A program made the position numbers and the translations under genes. From Pedobacter sp. BS3 (GTDB lineage Bacteria; Bacteroidota; Bacteroidia; Sphingobacteriales; Sphingobacteriaceae), in the NCBI RefSeq assembly GCF_008274585.1, contig NZ_VTRT01000001.1, positions 992,001-1,056,000 on the forward strand: a stretch of DNA of 64,000 nt, in the 5' to 3' direction. The notes beneath the pieces were generated by a model that was not told where the DNA came from, ran no database searches, and was given only the letters and a program-made list of their open reading frames with translations. Below are positions 45,560-56,000 of the stretch, piece after piece. Position 1 is the stretch's first letter, and the number at the start of each line of letters is the position of its first letter.

Positions 45560-47155
45560 TTAATATTTAGGATTTTGAGTCATGTTCGGATTGGCGTCAA
45601 TCTCTGTTTGAGGAATTGGCCACAGAAAATCGCGATTTAGATTATACACCCGCGTCTGCACCTTTGCTATTTCGCCGGTTTGCGGATTAGTAGCTCCGTA
45701 TACGTCTCCGTTCATCACATCATTCACTATTCCCCAGCGCCTGATATCAAAGTAGCGTTGGCCTTCAAAAGCAAGTTCAGCCTGGCGTTCTCTTCTGATT
45801 AGTGTTCGCAGCTTATCCTGAGTATTGTATTTAAAAGTCTGTACAGAAGGCATTCTTGCACGGTTGCGAACTTCGTTCAGGTATTTAAGCACATCCGGAT
45901 TTTGCCAGTCACCAAGTTCCACGAGCGCTTCGGTATAGTTAAGCAGCACTTCTGCATACCGGATGATCATAAAATCCAGCGTTCCTTTTTTTGCCGCCTG
46001 ATCTAATGGGTCAATATATTTCTGTACCCAGTAGCCGGTTGCAGTAGATTTTGTTGCACCGATTTTGTCTGTATTGTTATAAAATGGGTCTAAAATATAT
46101 TTGCCCTGGAAGTTTTCGCCGGGATAAAAAACAGAGGCTTCCAGACGGGGATCCCGGTTGTTATGGTAATTAGGATATTTTCTGTAAATAGCCATTGAAT
46201 CGGCACCCAATTCATAGATGGTGTTCCCTTGTTTGGTTTCATAATTATCAACTACGGTGTTGGTCGGCGAAATATAAGTCTCGCCACCAATGCCCACCGG
46301 GGCCAGGGTAGTCCATGCCGAACCACAGCCATTTTCTGAATAAAAAATGCGTTCCTTATTCAATTCGCCGGTGTAACCAAATAGCTCGGCATAGCTGTCG
46401 CCATTGCTTTTAGTGCTTTTATAAAGCTGGTATACGTTTGAATTAATAATTTCCAGGGTGGCTTTCTTAGCCAGCTCATAATCTTTGGAGTATAATGCTA
46501 AGCGGGATAACAAAGCCCAGCAGGCTCCGGATGAAATTCGCCAGGCTTCTGCTGTTACATATTCCGTAGGCAGATTTTGAGCACAGTCTGTTAATTCGCT
46601 TACAATAAAGCTGTATACTTCGCTGCTCGGATTTCGGGATAAGTTGTTGTCGTTAGGTAAAACGGAATGTGTGACAAGAGGGATATCACCAAAAAGCAGC
46701 ATCAGTTCCATGTGGTAATAAGCTCTCAATGCCCTGGCCTCGTATTTCATCCGGGTTTTAACAGCTTCGTCCATGTAAACCTTATCTACATTTTCCAGGA
46801 ACCGGTTTGCCCTTCTGATATCGATATAATCATCAGTCCAGATACTAAGCGCTACGGCCCACCGGGTATCCTGAAGGCTTCGGGTAAATAAGTCGTAAGC
46901 ACCCTTAAAATCACCACGGTCAACAGCTTCATCGCTCATTCCCGAAAAGTACATGACATTTCTGCCGGATGTACCTGCCGGGATACCGGCATAAACCGTT
47001 TTTAACGCGGCTTTTGCGTCTGTCTCTGTGTTCCACCACAGTGCATCGGTCACTCCCTGAGGGTTGTCGTGCGTAATAAATTTCTCGCAGCTTTGCGTGG
47101 TTAGCATCAGTATAAACGTTACTAATGCTATGCTTAGTTGATTAATATTTTTCAT
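45560..47155 (-). CDS. SusD/RagB-family lipoprotein
   Basis: 531 residues. Lipobox LMLTTQSCEKF, NPQGVTDALWWNTETDAKAALK near 33, RYEARALRAYYHMELMLLFGDIPLV-type motif at about 138-160, and the C-terminal RRERQAELAFEGQRYFDIRRWG followed by LWPIPQTEIDANPNMTQNPKY. Pairs with the SusC gene 9 bp upstream. Confidence 0.95.
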   Translation of the reverse strand: MKNINQLSIALVTFILMLTTQSCEKFITHDNPQGVTDALWWNTETDAKAALKTVYAGIPAGTSGRNVMYFSGMSDEAVDRGDFKGAYDLFTRSLQDTRWAVALSIWTDDYIDIRRANRFLENVDKVYMDEAVKTRMKYEARALRAYYHMELMLLFGDIPLVTHSVLPNDNNLSRNPSSEVYSFIVSELTDCAQNLPTEYVTAEAWRISSGACWALLSRLALYSKDYELAKKATLEIINSNVYQLYKSTKSNGDSYAELFGYTGELNKERIFYSENGCGSAWTTLAPVGIGGETYISPTNTVVDNYETKQGNTIYELGADSMAIYRKYPNYHNNRDPRLEASVFYPGENFQGKYILDPFYNNTDKIGATKSTATGYWVQKYIDPLDQAAKKGTLDFMIIRYAEVLLNYTEALVELGDWQNPDVLKYLNEVRNRARMPSVQTFKYNTQDKLRTLIRRERQAELAFEGQRYFDIRRWGIVNDVMNGDVYGATNPQTGEIAKVQTRVYNLNRDFLWPIPQTEIDANPNMTQNPKY

Positions 47156-47164
47156 ATTATATAG

Positions 47165-50100
47165 TTAAATACCAACGTGAACACCGAATGTGTATGTTTT
47201 CATAATACCATAAGTCCAGGAGCCTCCGCCAGATTCGGGGTCGGTTTGTTTTAACGAAGTAAGAACAAACGGATTCTGGGCATTTACATAGAATCGAAGG
47301 GATGTTATACCCAACAGCTTTAACCGTTTACTATCCAGGCGATAACCTAACTGAATGAATTTCATACGGGTATAAGCTCCGTTAAAAAGCCAGAAGTCTG
47401 AGTATAGTGTATTTCTGTTCGGGTTAGCTAATAGCCTGGGAAACAAAGCATCGGTATTGTTGGGCCGCCAGGTATTGGCCGCCCGGTAGTTAGTAGGCAC
47501 TCCTCCACTGTAATCAAAATTCAGTGGGTTCCATAAATAGCCGCTTGACTTTCCTGCAATGTTTGCACTATAGTCATACTTGCCAACTCCCTGTACTAAA
47601 AATTCAAGGTCAAATTTTTTCCAGGAAAACGATACATCGGCAAAGTAGTTCAGTTTGGGAGTAGGATCGCCTATTACCTCGCGGTCGGCATCGGTTATAG
47701 ATCCGTCATGGTTTAAATCCAGGTATTTTACATCTCCGGGGGCTGCATCAGTAACCACTACAGGTATCTTGGGAGTTCCATCTGCGTTAAAATCGCTGGC
47801 CTGCAGTAACCCATTGGTTTTGTATCCAAAATAACTGCCTAAGGCATAACCTTCTCTTTGAATAGTAACGGCATTAATTAAATCACCTCCCGGTAGTGAT
47901 ATGATCTTATTTTTATTATAGGTAACTCCTGGCTTAAATGTTAACGAAAGGTTTTTGCCCAGAGATGGAGTATATGTAAATGTTGCTTCCAAACCGGTAT
48001 TTCTAACGCTGCCGGCATTAAGTGGCGATTTACCTACAGCCCCAACCAATGAGACCACAGGTTTCAGGATAATATCTTTAGTTACCTTGTTATAATAATC
48101 TACCGTAAAGCTTAGTGATTTATCCGGGAACAGGCTTATGTCAGTTCCTACATCAAACATGTTCACTTTTTCCCAGGTGATGTTCGGGTTTCCCCAGGAT
48201 GTTTCAGTGCCGTCGGTAGCGCTGATCAGGTTCTGGTATTGGTATAACCCTATACTTTCATTGCCTAATTGGCCATAAGATGCTCTTAGCTTCAGGTTTT
48301 TAATTAGGGATGAGTTTTTCAGAAAGGTTTCATTATGAAGATTCCATCCTAAGGCAACAGAAGGGAAATATCCGAATTTATTGCCTGGTCCAAATTTGGA
48401 GGAACCGTCAACCCGTATGGAGCCTTCAAGTAAATATTTATCGTCATACGAGTAATTTACTTTGGCAAAGCCCGATAGCAGGGATGATATATCATAATAT
48501 CCGTTATTGTATTGCTCCATGCTATAGCCGCCGATAGCAAATACCTGGTGTTTATTTGCCCGAAGTGTATAATCGGCCGATCCGGCTAAATAATAATAGG
48601 TATCCCTGGTTTGCGAATAGGCATCCCGCTGAACTGCCCAGGTTTGCACTAACTGGTTAGTATAATAATCAAAAAAGTAGTAGTTATCACGTTGTGCTTT
48701 GTATACATCACTGTTTAGCCGGAAGCTGAACTGGCCTTTCAGGTTAAATCCCGGAAAAACCTCCCATTTGGGTTGCAGGTTGATATTGGTTTGGGCAAAT
48801 TCATATTTAATAGATCCGCCACGTTCAGCATAGGCAACAGGGTTAACAATATCGGCATAACGGCCGTACATGGTCGGGTACCCTTCCACGTCGGGGTATT
48901 TGGGTAGTACAGTAGGCGGTAACCGGTACATGTCGTCCAGTATCCGGCTGCCGCCATTGTCTAACGGTCTGTTAGGATATAAGGTATTCCGTTTGATGGT
49001 TAATGCATCCAGGTAAACAAGAAATTTTTTGGATAAGGAAATGGATGTATTTGCCCGTAGTGTATACCGGTTGGCATGGTTTACAGGGATCATACCATCC
49101 TGGTACAGGTAATTCCCGGTTATGGCAAATCTGGCCAGCTCATTTCCGCCGCTAACAGATAGCGAGTGTGATGTTATCGGGGAATATTTGCTGATCACTA
49201 AATCGGCCCAATCTGTATTAGGGTAATTAATAGGGTCCTCACCGCTGAGTGTTTTTTGAATGTCGTCTTCAGAATAAAAAGGCTGTCCCCCGGAATTTAC
49301 CATGGCCACGTTATACATCCTCATATAGGTTGGGGCATCCACAAAATCGGGTATCTGGTTTGGCGATTGTACTCCGGCATACGCATCATAGGTAACCGAA
49401 ACCTTTCCCGGTACTCCTCTTTTAGTGGTTACCAGGATAACGCCATTTGCAGCTCTGGCTCCGTAAATGGCAGCAGCTGCTGCATCTTTCAGCACTGTTA
49501 CACTTTCTATGGTAACAGGGTCGAGATAGTTCATATCCATTGGAACTCCATCTACCAAAACAAGCGCATCTGAATTATTCAGTGTGGTAATACCCCTGAT
49601 CTTAATAGCGGCAGCGTCCCCTCCGGGAAGCCCTGAGCCTTGATTTACGTTGATGCCTGTTACTCCGCCCTGCAAAGCCTGTGATAGTGATGTAATGGGC
49701 TTGCCTTCAATATTGCTTTTAACATTAAGTGTTGCAATGGAGCTGGCAATGTGTTTTACCTGCTGTTCTGACATACCGGTTACTACTACCTGTTCTAATG
49801 CGGCTACATCGTTTTCAAGCGATATCGTCAGACTTTTTTCAGAACGGGTAACGGTATATTCCCGCTTTTTATAGCTTATCATTGAAAATACAAGAACGTC
49901 ACCTTTTTCTGCCTTAATGGTAAAGTAGCCGTCATTATCTGTTGTGGTTCCGGTATTCTTCCCTTTTATGATAATACTTACACCCGGTATAGGTACAGGA
50001 GGTTCGTAAGTGTCAAAAACACGGCCTCTTATAGTTAAAGATTCATCTTTAGCCAGCGTTGAGCCTGGTTTTCTGCTTACAATAATTGTTTTATCCTCAA

Positions 50101-50464
50101 TAGAGTAAGTAAAAGGCAAATTTTGAAACGTTAATTCGAGCGCCTGTTTAAACGGGATATTTTTCAGATTTAAACTAACAGGTGTAGCCTGCTCAATTTC
50201 TTTATATTTATAAAAAAAGAAATATCCGCTTTGCTTTTCTATTGAAGAAAAAACCTTGTCAAGAGGAATATCGGTACCGCTTAAGCTTATGTTTTGTGAA
50301 TAGCCTGTAGCGCTAAGTTGCAAACAAGCCACAGTTAACAATAAGGCTGTCAGTTTCATAACAAGAAACGTTTTGGGAGATAAGGGCCACAAATAACGGC
50401 CTTTACCACATAAGTTAAATTGCATACTTTTGTGAATTGGGTTAATAATTAATGATTCGTTCAA
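47165..50464 (-). CDS. SusC/RagA-family TonB-linked transporter with STN domain
   Basis: 1099 residues. Extended N-terminus, then signal peptide (MKLTALLLTVACLQLSATGYS), STN domain at about 55-120 (SSIEKQSGYFFFYKYKEIEQ), carboxypeptidase-D-like domain (IRGRVFDTYEPPVPIPGVSI), plug (LEQVVVTGMSEQQVKHIAS, VTIESVTVLKDAAAAAIYG) and barrel ending TFGVHVGI. The N-terminus and STN are closely related to the PUL2 transporter, while the barrel is different. Regulated by the FecR/sigma pair upstream. Confidence 0.96.
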   Translation of the reverse strand: MNESLIINPIHKSMQFNLCGKGRYLWPLSPKTFLVMKLTALLLTVACLQLSATGYSQNISLSGTDIPLDKVFSSIEKQSGYFFFYKYKEIEQATPVSLNLKNIPFKQALELTFQNLPFTYSIEDKTIIVSRKPGSTLAKDESLTIRGRVFDTYEPPVPIPGVSIIIKGKNTGTTTDNDGYFTIKAEKGDVLVFSMISYKKREYTVTRSEKSLTISLENDVAALEQVVVTGMSEQQVKHIASSIATLNVKSNIEGKPITSLSQALQGGVTGINVNQGSGLPGGDAAAIKIRGITTLNNSDALVLVDGVPMDMNYLDPVTIESVTVLKDAAAAAIYGARAANGVILVTTKRGVPGKVSVTYDAYAGVQSPNQIPDFVDAPTYMRMYNVAMVNSGGQPFYSEDDIQKTLSGEDPINYPNTDWADLVISKYSPITSHSLSVSGGNELARFAITGNYLYQDGMIPVNHANRYTLRANTSISLSKKFLVYLDALTIKRNTLYPNRPLDNGGSRILDDMYRLPPTVLPKYPDVEGYPTMYGRYADIVNPVAYAERGGSIKYEFAQTNINLQPKWEVFPGFNLKGQFSFRLNSDVYKAQRDNYYFFDYYTNQLVQTWAVQRDAYSQTRDTYYYLAGSADYTLRANKHQVFAIGGYSMEQYNNGYYDISSLLSGFAKVNYSYDDKYLLEGSIRVDGSSKFGPGNKFGYFPSVALGWNLHNETFLKNSSLIKNLKLRASYGQLGNESIGLYQYQNLISATDGTETSWGNPNITWEKVNMFDVGTDISLFPDKSLSFTVDYYNKVTKDIILKPVVSLVGAVGKSPLNAGSVRNTGLEATFTYTPSLGKNLSLTFKPGVTYNKNKIISLPGGDLINAVTIQREGYALGSYFGYKTNGLLQASDFNADGTPKIPVVVTDAAPGDVKYLDLNHDGSITDADREVIGDPTPKLNYFADVSFSWKKFDLEFLVQGVGKYDYSANIAGKSSGYLWNPLNFDYSGGVPTNYRAANTWRPNNTDALFPRLLANPNRNTLYSDFWLFNGAYTRMKFIQLGYRLDSKRLKLLGITSLRFYVNAQNPFVLTSLKQTDPESGGGSWTYGIMKTYTFGVHVGI

Positions 50465-50606
50465 GGAATTTTAAGGTTTACCCATTATTAAACCGGGGAT
50501 GTTAGCTGCATTTCCGGTTTTGTGTTAACGGATAATTGGTTTGTAAGAGTCATGTTTTTTCCATATGCCGTAAGTTTTTAGTTGAGTGATATCTGTTAGC
50601 TTACAA

Positions 50607-51854
50607 TTATTGTGTAATAATTACTTTCCTACCTTCTATCCTGAAATGTACATTGCTTAATTCAAGCATTTTCAGTACCTGCGAGATGGTTACACTACGC
50701 CGGATCACGCCTACAAATTCATAATCCGGTATATTCCCTTCGTAGACAACATCAATATCGTACCAGCGGCTGATTTGCCGCATTACACCTGGCGTGTTAT
50801 CACGGTTGAATTTAAAGTAGCCATTTTTCCATGCTACGGCATCTTCGGTATTGACATTCATTACTTCTATGCCGGATGCTTTGCTAAGCCGGGCTTGCTG
50901 ACCGGGTTTAAGCCTCACCCCATTATTAAGATGTGAGATATGAGATGTGAGATATGAGACTTTTACACTACCTTCAAGTAAAGTTGTACGAATAGCTTCT
51001 TCATCGGTATACGCATTAATGTTAAAGTGGGTCCCCAGTACTTCTACCTCCTGGTTTCCTGCCGTTACTATGAACGGAAGCCTGGCCTCACCCTGCCCCG
51101 TCAGCTGGCGGGAGAGGGAGTTTGTAGTGCCGGATTTCCCCCCTTTGGGGGGATTAAGGGGGGCTTTGGCTACTTCAAAATATCCTTCACCCGTTAGGGT
51201 TACCCGCCGTTCATTACCGGTAAATACCGTTGGATAGGTTAATGATGAAGCCGCATTGAGCCATACCTTTGTTCCGTCTGGCAGGATGACCTGATATTGT
51301 CCGCCACGTGGAGTTTCGATCGTGTTAAAGGCGACTGCACCCTTCCTGGCTTTTAGAGAGGACGTTGTTTTACTAACAGTGTAAACCAACTGTCCATCGG
51401 CTGTCTTGGTGATTTTTACACCGCTTTGCTCGGCCAGTTTACCTTTAGCCGCATCGGTTAAGGAGATTTTTTTGCCGTTGGCCAATATTAAAAAGGCTTT
51501 ATTTCCGCCGGGTTGTATATCACTTGTATATGAATTGTCTTTCTTGATAATATTATTGTCGGGATAATGTCTATAAAAATATAATCCGGTACTTAAAATA
51601 ATAGCTGCTATTGCAGCGGCAGTTCCGAGTTTCCAATACAGGCGGCGATGAATGGGTGCTGCAGCTGTTTGAGCGCCATGTACCGGCAGCGAAGCCCAGA
51701 CTTCTGCCTTCACCCGTTCAATATCTTCGTGCCCGGGAGTCACATCGTCGGCTTTCCATTGCAAATACCAGTTTTCCAGCAGATCAAGCTCCTCTTGGGT
51801 GCAGGTGCCTTCTTTATATTTTTTTAATAAGTTTTCCAGGTCTATTGATTGCAT
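50607..51854 (-). CDS. FecR-family anti-sigma factor (PUL3)
   Basis: 415 residues. Same architecture as the PUL2 FecR: N-terminal LLKKYKEGTCTQEELDLLENWYL, membrane helix at about 76-94, FecR domain (FNTIETPRGGQYQVILPDG) and DUF4974 (SQVLKMLELSNVHFRIEGRKVII). It is longer than its paralogue because interspersed repeats run in frame: 51084-51169 gives APLNPPKGGKSGTTNSLSRQ and the next residues between EVAK and LPFIV, and 50929-50960 gives YLTSHISHL. The next gene downstream is the STN-bearing SusC (142 bp). Confidence 0.93.
   Translation of the reverse strand: MQSIDLENLLKKYKEGTCTQEELDLLENWYLQWKADDVTPGHEDIERVKAEVWASLPVHGAQTAAAPIHRRLYWKLGTAAAIAAIILSTGLYFYRHYPDNNIIKKDNSYTSDIQPGGNKAFLILANGKKISLTDAAKGKLAEQSGVKITKTADGQLVYTVSKTTSSLKARKGAVAFNTIETPRGGQYQVILPDGTKVWLNAASSLTYPTVFTGNERRVTLTGEGYFEVAKAPLNPPKGGKSGTTNSLSRQLTGQGEARLPFIVTAGNQEVEVLGTHFNINAYTDEEAIRTTLLEGSVKVSYLTSHISHLNNGVRLKPGQQARLSKASGIEVMNVNTEDAVAWKNGYFKFNRDNTPGVMRQISRWYDIDVVYEGNIPDYEFVGVIRRSVTISQVLKMLELSNVHFRIEGRKVIITQ
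50929..50960. repeat. GAGATGTGA-type tandem word inside fecR (PUL3)
   Basis: Four degenerate heptamers of the TGAGATG/TGAGATA type, translated in frame (SYLTSHISHL). It lies at the same protein position as 36675-36706 in the paralogue. Confidence 0.75.
51084..51169. repeat. Two C/G-rich palindromic repeat words inside fecR (PUL3)
   Basis: Two adjoining words: GGCCTCACCCTGCCCCGTCA then GCTGGCGGGAGAGGG, and TTCCCCCCTTTGGGGGGATT then AAGGGGGGCTTT. They add about 25 residues to the protein, in frame, where the PUL2 paralogue has only about eight. Confidence 0.75.
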
Positions 51855-52201
51855 AATATGCCAGGCTTTCAGCCCCTTTTAATCTATAGACAGGAAACCC
51901 GGAGGGGAGGGGGGTAGAAAAAGAAAATTTTTATGGCTTATGGGCTTATGGTTCATAGTTCATAGTTCATAGTTCATAACGTATAGTCCGAAAGTCGGAA
52001 AGACCGGAAGCGATGTAGGTTTTAAGTTTTAAGTTATACGTTTTACGTCACAGGTAATCACGCATCACTCACGGCTCATAACAATGAAACAATTCAGCAA
52101 TGCGACAATTTTACTAAGCTGAAAGCACCGGTATAACAAAATAGAACTGCCAAGCTCCCTCTCCTTTGGAGAAGGGTTGGGGAGAGGTCCTCTCAATACC
52201 G
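51855..52201. repeat. Mosaic repeat region downstream of the PUL3 sigma gene
   Basis: Contains repeated TTCATAG words (51945-51978), GTCCGAAAGTCGGAAAGACC, then a block at about 52010-52110 (GCGATGTAGGTTTTAAG through CAATGAAACAATTCAGCAATG). This block matches the complement of 56816-56915 almost throughout. A CTCCCTCTCCTTTGGAGAAG word follows at 52148-52192. No gene. Confidence 0.7.
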
Positions 52202-52795
52202 TTACATATAAATTAACCACATCAGGTATATAACTACGCCTAGTCGTGTACGCAAAATTTTTAAGGCATTTTTTACATGACTACGTACCGATTGCTCAGA
52301 TAGGCCAAGTTCTTCGGCAATTTCTTTATAGGTAAGGTTAGCTTTACGGCTTAACTGAAATACTTCCCGCATACGGGGAGGTAATGCCTGTATCTCCTGT
52401 TCAATGATAGCAGCCAGTTGGCGTTCCCGTAAACGATAGTCTGTAATGCAGTTTTCGGTTGCTATCTGATGAGGAAGTTCTGCAATGTACCTGGAAGCGA
52501 CGTCCTTATGAGCAATGGTATTGATAACGCGGTTGCGAACGGATGTATACAGGTAATTAGAAAGATTGGTTTTAAGAAATAGCTCTGTCCGCTTAGACCA
52601 TAATCCGGCAAAAAGCTCCTGAACCAGGTCTTTAGCCTCATCCTCATCCTTCAGACGCTTGAAAGCGTGTACATAAAGCACACCAAAATACCGGTCGTAA
52701 ATTTCTGCAAAGGCAGCCTGATCGCCATCCTGCAAAGAAGCAACCAACTCCAAATCGCTGAGACCGTTATAAGCTGTCATAGTGAATTCCCGCAA
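52202..52795 (-). CDS. ECF RNA polymerase sigma factor (PUL3)
   Basis: 197 residues. Region 2 (AEIYDRYFGVLYVHAFKRL, DEAKDLVQELFAGLWSKR) and region 4 (LPPRMREVFQLSRKANLTYKEIAEELGLSEQSVRSHVKNALKIL). Partner of the adjacent FecR. The start at 52795 has the alternative ATG at residue 6 (MTAYNGL), which aligns with the PUL2 sigma start (MTAYRTY) and may be the real start. Confidence 0.93.
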   Translation of the reverse strand: MREFTMTAYNGLSDLELVASLQDGDQAAFAEIYDRYFGVLYVHAFKRLKDEDEAKDLVQELFAGLWSKRTELFLKTNLSNYLYTSVRNRVINTIAHKDVASRYIAELPHQIATENCITDYRLRERQLAAIIEQEIQALPPRMREVFQLSRKANLTYKEIAEELGLSEQSVRSHVKNALKILRTRLGVVIYLMWLIYM

Positions 52796-53019
52796 ACGAA
52801 TTTATAAAAATTAAAATAACTTGTAATGGGATAATGAACTTTAGCTCGCTTGCTGTAGCGTTTTAATCCCATAAAGGTACAAGGTTTATTTATTGGGCTG
52901 TTTATTATTTTTTTGTTAAATATATCCTGGAACTACCTGATAGGTTATCCCTTTCAGACCTACCTGAACTCCTGTTTTCTCTAAGTTTTCAACATCCTGC
53001 CATTGCATTAAAATTTTGG

Positions 53020-53027
53020 TAAATTTG
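53020..53027 (+). promoter_or_regulatory. -7 element of dnaE
   Basis: TAAATTTG, an exact TAnnTTTG match, 25 bp before the dnaE ATG, giving a leader of about 20 nt. Confidence 0.5.
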
Positions 53028-53052
53028 GATTGGTTGTAATTCTGATCTGCTG

Positions 53053-56000
53053 ATGCCTGATTTTTCTCATTTACACGTACATACACAATTTTCGCTGCTT
53101 GACGGCGCCGCCGATATTGCAAAACTCTATAAAAAAGCCGCCGCCGATGGCATGAAAGCGCTTGCCATAACCGATCACGGTAATATGTTTGGCGTGTTCA
53201 AGTTTGTGGCCGAAGCCGGCAAGCATGGCGTGAAACCCATTGTGGGCTGCGAGTTTTACGTAGTTGACGACCGGCACAAAAAGCAGTTTACCAAAGAGAA
53301 TAAAGACATCCGTTACCACCAGCTTTTCCTGGCAAAAAATGCACAAGGCTATAAAAATCTCGTTAAGCTATGTTCGCTGGGATATATTGAAGGCCTGTAC
53401 AGCAAGTGGCCGCGTATTGATAAAGAGCTGATACTAAAATACCACGAGGGGCTTATTGCCACCACTTGTTGTATCGGTGCATCGGTGCCGCAAGCCATCC
53501 TGAAAAAAGGTGAGGAGGAAGCCGAAAAAGAATTTAAATGGTGGCTGGATATTTTTGGCGAAGACTATTACATTGAATTGCAACGCCATGATATTGCTGA
53601 GCAGGGCATTATTAACGAGGTGCTGCTGAAATTTGCCAAAAAGTACAACGTTAAGATCATCTGTTCGAACGATTCGCACTATGTGGACCGCGAAGATGCC
53701 AATGCTCACGATATTTTGCTGTGCGTAAATACGGGCGATATGCAAAGAACGCCTATCGCTACTGATGAGGAAGGAGGCAAAGGCTACCGTTTCGGTTTCC
53801 CGAACGACCAGTTCTATTTTAAAACGCAGTCCGAAATGGCGCAATTGTTCCACGATCTGCCGCAGTCGCTGGATAATACCAATGAAATTGTAGACAAGGT
53901 AGAGCATCTGCAACTGAAACGCGATATCCTGCTGCCTAATTTCCCCATTCCCGATGAGTTTAAGATCCATGCTGACGATACGCTGAACCAGTGGGAATAC
54001 CTGCGTCATCTTACCATGGAAGGTGCCCGTAAGCGTTACCAGGATATTACGCCCGAAGTGCAGGAGCGGCTTGACTTTGAGCTGAATACCATTAAGATCA
54101 TGGGCTTCGCCGGGTATTTCCTTATCGTGTCAGACTTTATCAGGGCCGGTCGTGAACTGGGCGTATTCGTGGGGCCGGGCCGTGGCTCGGCTGCGGGCTC
54201 GGTAGTAGCCTATTGTATCGGGATAACCAATATCGATCCCATCAAGTATAACCTGCTGTTTGAGCGTTTTCTCAATCCCGACCGGAAATCAATGCCCGAT
54301 ATTGATACCGACTTTGACGATTCTGGCCGGCAGAAGGTTATTGATTACGTAGTAGATAAATACGGCAAAAACCAGGTGGCACAAATCATTACCTACGGTT
54401 CAATGGCGGCCCGTACCAGCATCCAGGACGTTGCCCGGGTATTGGATGTGCCTTTGCCGGAAGTAAGCAGCCTGAAAAAGCTGGTTCCCGATACCTTGGG
54501 TATCACGTTAGACCGGGTGATGTTCGCTCCGCTTTCGGGGGAGAAATCGCTGGAAGATAAAGAACGTTTAAGCAACGATGCGCTGGAGCGGGTGAAAGAG
54601 CTTCGCGAAATTGCCAAAGGCGAGACCGTGCTCAGCCAGGTATTGTCCGAAGCGGTGAAGCTGGAAGGTTCTATCCGGAATACCGGTATCCATGCAGCCG
54701 GAATTATCATTGCCCCATCAGACCTTACCGAGATCATTCCGGTGGCAACATCCAAGGAATCTGATCTGCTGGTCACCCAGTTTGACGGACGGGTGATCGA
54801 GGATGCCGGCGTTATCAAAATGGACTTCCTGGGCCTCAAAACGCTCACCATTATTAAAGATGCGCTGCGGCTCATTAAGCAGAATCATAATAAGGATATT
54901 GATATAGATAACATCCCGCTCGACGACCAGAAAACGTTTGAGCTTTACCAGCGAGGCGATACCAACGGTACGTTCCAGTTTGAAAGTGACGGGATGCAGA
55001 TGTACCTGCGTGAGCTGAAACCCGATAAGTTCGAGGATCTCATCGCCATGAACGCCCTGTACCGTCCGGGGCCGATAGAGTATATACCCAACTTTATTGC
55101 CCGTAAGCATGGCCGCGAACAGGTAAGCTACGATTTGCCGGATATGGAAGAATACCTGGCCGATACGTATGGTATTACCGTGTACCAGGAGCAGGTGATG
55201 CTGCTGTCGCAGAAGCTGGCCAACTTTACCAAAGGCGATGCCGACGTGCTGCGCAAGGCGATGGGTAAAAAAGACCGTAAAACGCTGGATAAGCTGAAAC
55301 CACAGTTTATTGAAAACGCCAAAGCCTTAGGTCACGATGAGAAAAAGCTGGAGAAGATCTGGACGGACTGGGAAGCCTTCGCATCGTATGCGTTCAATAA
55401 ATCGCATTCAACCTGTTATGCCTTTGTGGCTTACCAAACAGCCTATCTTAAAGCGCATTTCCCGGCAGAATACATGGCCGCGGTTTTAAATAACCAGAGC
55501 AATATCGAAAAGATATCTTTCTTTATGGAAGAAAGCCGCCGCATGGGTATCCCCGTTTTGGGGCCGGATATCAATGAATCTGACCTGAGCTTTGCAGTGA
55601 ATAAAAAAGGGGAGATCCGTTTTGGGATGTCGGGAGTAAAAGGCGTAGGCGAAAAAGCCGTAGAAAGTATTATCGAAGAGCGGGAGGCAAATGGGCCTTA
55701 TACTTCCATTAGCGATTTTGCCCGGCGGGTCAACTCACGTACAGTAAATAAAAAGGTGTACGAAAACCTGGTGTATGGCGGCGCTTTTGATTGTTTCGGA
55801 TATCACCGGGCGCAATATTTTCATAAGCCGGACCCGGCGGCGATGAATGGCATTGAGCGCCTGATAAAATATAACAGCGATTACCAGAATCAGCTTAACT
55901 CATCGCAGGCATCCTTATTCGGGGGTACCAGCGATGCCCATATTCCCGAACCGCAATTGCCCGATTGTCCCGAATGGGGGCTGATAGAAAAGCTTAAAGC

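Noticed and set aside
53434-54875. Long minus-strand frames within dnaE (191 and 160 codons)
   Set aside because: Antisense shadows of a strongly conserved coding sequence.
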